A DNA stretch of 52,484 bases from Phycisphaeraceae bacterium. Lineage in GTDB: Bacteria; Planctomycetota; Phycisphaerae; Phycisphaerales; Phycisphaeraceae. How positions within the stretch are numbered: position 1 is the stretch's first letter; the number at the start of each line of letters is the position of its first letter. The translations under genes and the position numbers were made by a program. The stretch is taken from positions 1-52,484 of the forward strand of contig JAJDCU010000061.1 of NCBI GenBank assembly GCA_029260655.1, in the 5' to 3' direction. This document shows, piece by piece, positions 52,131 through 52,484 of the stretch. Under the pieces are notes generated by a model, which was not told the origin of the DNA, made no database searches, and saw only the letters and a list, made by a program, of their open reading frames with translations.

Positions 52131-52484
52131 TCACCCCAGCCGATCCGTCGCGACGTGGTAGTGGGGGTCATCCGAGATATTCGCTTCAACCAGGTCGCCG
52201 GCCTTGCCCAGCAGTTCCTGGCACTCCTCGCTTAGGTGCGTGAGGTGGACGCGTTTGCTCAGCGTGCTGTACCTGTCTGCGATAAAGTTGATCGCCTCCA
52301 GCCCGGACTGGTCGTAGACGCGGGTGTAGTAGAAGTCGATCACCACGTCGTCGGGGTCGTTGGCCGGGTCGAATAGCTCCTTGAAGGAATTGACCGAGGC
52401 GAAGAACAGCGGGCCGTGGATCTGGTAGACCTTGCTGCCGTGGTCGTTGTGTTTTTCGTCGGCGAACAGGTGCGTCGACTTGGT
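52131..52484 (-). CDS. SulP-type anion transporter, C-terminal STAS domain (runs off right edge)
   Basis: The last 117 codons of a minus-strand gene whose start lies beyond the window. [49 protein letters not shown] and [20 protein letters not shown] follow the STAS domain of SulP sulfate/bicarbonate permeases. The membrane part is not in the window. The frame is open from 52484, and a GTG at 52346 is an internal valine, not the start. Confidence 0.8.
   Translation of the reverse strand, partial: TKSTHLFADEKHNDHGSKVYQIHGPLFFASVNSFKELFDPANDPDDVVIDFYYTRVYDQSGLEAINFIADRYSTLSKRVHLTHLSEECQELLGKAGDLVEANISDDPHYHVATDRLG

Overview
The window looks like the chromosome of a Phycisphaerae-type planctomycete. 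The signs are three secreted proteins ending in tandem dockerin-like calcium loops followed by a PEP-CTERM sorting tail, two prepilin-type proteins with the planctomycete H-X9-DG ending, a futalosine-pathway menaquinone enzyme, parB with parS sites, mraZ without a division cluster, and generally high GC. The genus cannot be named from this alone.

Layout. 1-4379: the start of an FHA-domain gene running off the left edge, a GT39 glycosyltransferase, a peptidoglycan amidase, MqnD and a lipoprotein, all on the minus strand. 4780-12271: a plus-strand chemotaxis cluster, cheW-cheR-cheA-cheX-cheY-fapA-cheB, with no receptor or flagellar gene. 12349-17327: a prepilin-like protein, parB, a 722-base gap with two parS palindromes, a soluble histidine kinase, an orphan mraZ, and a structured non-coding stretch ending in a terminator. 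17691-18533: a PEP-CTERM protein. 18513-28748: a tightly coupled minus-strand exopolysaccharide locus (initiating sugar transferase with a degenerate GGDEF domain, four further glycosyltransferases, O-antigen ligase/polymerase, flippase) with a sulfotransferase upstream. 28938-31819: a sialate O-acetylesterase, then an AT-richer TPR gene and a zinc-ribbon gene.

31830-40271 is the most unusual part. It is an 8.4-kb element with 38-bp imperfect terminal inverted repeats (32/38 identical), and each end carries repeated TGGGATTT-type sites with the outer two exactly 20 bp apart. This end architecture is like that of Mu- or Tn7-type transposons. Inside are a repressor-like gene, a divergent control region, several small genes, an HK97-type prohead protease, a major capsid protein, a capsid-associated protein, a tape-measure-like protein, and two related helix-turn-helix-like proteins in opposite arms. 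I see no transposase, integrase, portal, large terminase, tail or lysis gene. I read it as a non-autonomous, capsid-carrying transposable satellite, or a reduced Mu-like prophage, mobilised in trans. It lies about 100 bp beyond the 3' end of a tRNA-Gly gene.

40376-52484: tRNA-Gly, two more PEP-CTERM proteins (one an alkaline phosphatase), a prepilin-like protein, thioredoxin reductase, an ArsR/AHSA1/TfoX/AHSA1/SnoaL-like cassette whose operator palindrome overlaps the first start codon, two tiny membrane proteins, RuvA, a DUF3592 protein, a PBP4-type D,D-carboxypeptidase, and the STAS end of a SulP transporter running off the right edge.
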